Program-made: the position numbers and the translations under genes
NCBI GenBank assembly: GCA_040954595.2
Contig: CM082590.2
Location: 10,416,001 to 10,480,000, forward strand
Length of the DNA: 64,000 nucleotides
Reading direction: 5' to 3'
Origin: Balanoglossus misakiensis
Lineage: Eukaryota; Hemichordata
The notes under the pieces: generated by a model
What the model was told of the DNA's origin: nothing
Seen by the model: the letters and a program-made list of their open reading frames with translations, nothing else
Database searches by the model: none
Part shown: piece by piece, positions 60,947 to 64,000 of the stretch
Layout of the letters: each line of letters starts with the position of its first letter
Position numbering within the stretch: position 1 is the first letter of the stretch

Positions 60947-63900
60947 AGCCAAATTCGTCTACACTGTTAATGCCTATCGTAAATAGAGCCAATCTTTACT
61001 ACTTCTTTATTTTGATTGGCGTCTCGCGTTGAAATATTTAAATCCTACGATGGCATAATTGCTTCAGGCTATTAAGCATGCGAAGTAAGTGCATTAGCCA
61101 CCGATAAAATCGCCCAGTCCATAAAATAGCTTCATCTAAGCCGTCAACTCGGTCTTAAAATACCAATACCATTTGATTGTAGTGATAATGCTCCAGAATT
61201 TGCAAATGTGTTGAACTTGTGATGACGGAACTGTCTTAATGGAGGTACATATGCAGCTTGCCTATCGCAGGGTAGACGTAAATATCATGGCTGTTGACAG
61301 ATAGCCGCGGGATGTACTGTTGCTTGGTAGCGCTTGTTAAACAACACGCAAACGTTACGTTACCGGAGTTACTGCAAGTGTTCTTTTCGGCGCCGAAGTA
61401 ATTATTATGATTGCTTTATCAAATACATTGGCAGTCATTGTGAGAGTATGGAGAAGTCACATAAACAGTGTTGTGATGTGTCTATGTGCCTTGCCATGTT
61501 TTTATCCTATAGTAATGGATTAAGCAAGCGCGAATCTTGACAATGCAGCGTCAGCGTTCTGTGGAGAAATGCGTCATTAATATCCACGCAATATTGTATC
61601 AACTTCACAGTCAACGGCTTTGCATATTTGCTTATTTAGAGAGAGCAAACAAGGGGAGTTTGCTTCGTGTTGACAAAACGTGGCGTTTCCAACCCCCATC
61701 GACATAATTCGATGAGCACTGCTAATATTGATTCTAGCAAACCAAGTCTCAATCGATGGATGTGTTGCGTGTCTTTCATTACTCCACCAATTGGCCAAAT
61801 TGAGCTGCTGATGTGAATTGTCGACAGCGTGTCAATCATTGACGTGCTTATCCGCTGACAGCGAAATTAAACCCCAATCTTCGCCCATCGATTAGAAATG
61901 TCGCGCGTTCATTCAATGAGTCGATTGCGAGGAAATTCGCATCAATTTTTGACAACGTAAGAAGACAGCACTTGTACGGTCCCTTGTCGCCATTAAGCTA
62001 TCTGAAAACACCTTATTGGTTAGGACCGCTTTCAATTCAGATTATTTGTGTGTATGTGTGATTAACAATGAGCAATAGAGCCATCTTTGTGTTTTGTAAA
62101 TACCAGCGAAGTCTCTCCGATCAGCTTTCATTACTGGTGTGCTTACATCATCGGTGAAGTAATCTACCACGGGCCGTATTTATTGACTTGTCAGTATCAT
62201 CAGATGTGTCCAATTATACTGACACTAGATGTTGCTTTTTTTCATCCAAATTTGCCTTGCAAATTATTGGCTTCGTTTCTTTATTGTTCTTTCGAATGTT
62301 TGTGAAAACTTCTTGGAGTGTTTCATCAGATAGACTCTTTAAGCAAAACATGAACTCTTTGTACTATTACCTCAGAAAGAGTTAAGCTCCCTAAAGTGAG
62401 TAATACACTGATGACAAACTTGAGCTACTTAGGTAAGTGATTAAACATCTTATCAAGTCCACCAAAACATCACAATAACCAATTTCTACCAGATCAAGAG
62501 ATGAAACTGCAAAATAAAATGAAATATTAGGTCCTCCTGAAATCAAGAATAAAAAGAAGATAAACATAAAAAATGTAATTTTTTCAAACTTTTACAACAG
62601 TTAGTGGTCGACCTCTTTCCTCGCAACGCAGTTCGATCTCCTGTCATTTTACTGGTTAACTTGAAGTGAAATGGCCATTATTGCTCCGAGAAATTTACTC
62701 TGGATTTAAATTAAGATTATGATGCAAGTTTCTCACGCTATGGGTGGAGATGGCAAGTTGTAATCCTGGCTTTCAGTGAAACTTGATGTGTTGAAAAAGA
62801 AATGTGCCAGACACAATAAACAGTCTTAATTATAGCTTTTTGTTGATTTAATCTGTCCGTGAAGTGGCTTTTTAAATGAAAAATAAAGATGGGAGTGTAT
62901 CGCAGGATATTTGAAACACAATGTTCGAAGGACAAGCTGATGTTATTGCTTTCATAGATCTGTAGATGTTTTCAATTTACCCATAATCATTACGTTATTG
63001 ATTTCTTTTCATATAATGGCTTGCTTCTCCTTGCTGTGAAAGTAAATTACCTGAAAAATAAACATATTTCAAGAGAGATGAGTTTAGCTTTTCCTTTTGC
63101 AGTTGGAAATAAATCCCTTGCACAAACTAGATCAATATGTTGCTGCTCTTCTTTCTTTAAACTGTGACGAACTCGTCACAAGGTCAATAAAGTCCATATT
63201 AGCATCATCTGTCACTTAAGTTAACTGACATTTTTGTCATAGTCAAAGAGAGCACCTTTTTTCATTGTGAAAGTAAAATTGACTTCATTGACAATGTCCG
63301 GGTGTATAAAATTCGCTTTGCAATTGACGGGACAAAAACGACCGTCGATGAAAGGCCATGTTTAAAGCGTTTTTCGCATGAAGAGTGCATAATGTCTTTT
63401 TAAAAACTTCAAGAATAAAAAGTAATAAGTGGAAATGTTTTGGAGAAGTTTTAACTCGCAGTGGCTATAGCTGTCTTTCAAAATCATGAGGGACGTTAAG
63501 CGTAAAGTGTAATTGGTGTGGCCTTATCAGACTTGTAGGGCTTCGAATTGATTTCTGTCAAATGTTACACATATGCTGCACTTACAGCGTTAACTTACGC
63601 CACGTAAAGTACCGGCTGCCACGTAGAGTCCTGCTTATCAGATACAGAGAACAGGTGTTTCTGTATGTAATACGTTAACCAACAGTAACGCGAACTGTGG
63701 AGTCGTTTGGGATGTTGCACGGAGTGAGTGAAGAAGCCAGTCGGTGGATTGATAATGACCTTTTTCGATTCCCGGGGAGGGAGAAACACGACAGCAGTTT
63801 GGAATTTCGGAAACCTGAGTCGGATTTTATGACTAAGTGGGGTTTATCCTCCGAGACAGGCCTGTAATCACAAGCCAGATTCGGTAGTGTGTCGGATCGT

Positions 63901-64000
63901 GTTCCGTAGCTGCTTGTCGTTCGCGTAACTTGAGAAAGAGAAAAATCGCACCCGAAAAGTCCCTGGCGCCGTTTGGCGTGAACTTACGGCTTCCCGATAC
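60947..64000. other. Non-coding right flank
   Basis: No frame exceeds about 73 codons. No tandem arrays, transposon ends or RNA genes recognised up to the window edge. Confidence 0.4.

Noticed and set aside
1-64000. Retrotransposons (LTR or LINE)
   Set aside because: No reverse-transcriptase or integrase motif (such as a YADD-type box) was seen in any long frame, and no long direct terminal repeats were noticed.

Overview
This is eukaryotic nuclear DNA, most likely from a marine invertebrate. Introns have GT-AG ends, simple repeats are dense (TCTG, CATA, ATC, GA and AACT types), short inverted-repeat transposons are scattered throughout, and almost nothing codes. Nothing bacterial is visible: no operons, ribosome-binding sites or CRISPR. 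I cannot name the species. The gene family and the MITE-like repeats suggest a lophotrochozoan, hemichordate, cephalochordate or similar animal, but that is recollection and not a measurement.

The centre of interest is 24372-31107. A single four-exon gene (24662-30511) splices to an uninterrupted frame of 1,592 codons. The product carries two N-terminal Cys/His zinc-binding modules, a family-specific central region, a C-terminal nuclease-like core with the acidic residues expected of an XPG/FEN1-type (PIN-like) fold, and a terminal cysteine cluster resembling a tesmin/TSO1 CXC domain. The gene lies between two perfect 15-bp inverted repeats (24372-24386 and 31093-31107), which are flanked by TTT on both sides. 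I read the 6.7-kb unit as an apparently complete, possibly recent DNA transposon. From memory, an XPG-like nuclease, Cys-rich modules and a 3-bp target duplication recall the Academ superfamily. A CCAAT box, an inverted CCAAT box and an E2F-like site lie within 60 bp upstream of the ATG, inside the element.

The rest of the window has no gene I can support. It holds a 21-unit, 42-bp minisatellite (4349-5230), four copies of a TA-flanked MITE-like family with ends beginning CTGTAAAAC, three copies of a TTAA-flanked MITE-like family, a 24-bp-arm palindrome (37531-37592), a 480-bp ATC array, and many tetranucleotide and GA/CT tracts. One weak trace of a chitin-binding (peritrophin-A type) motif sits on the minus strand near 18.9 kb.

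The small elements carry no coding capacity and look non-autonomous. Nothing in the window links them to the large element: their ends differ from its ends.
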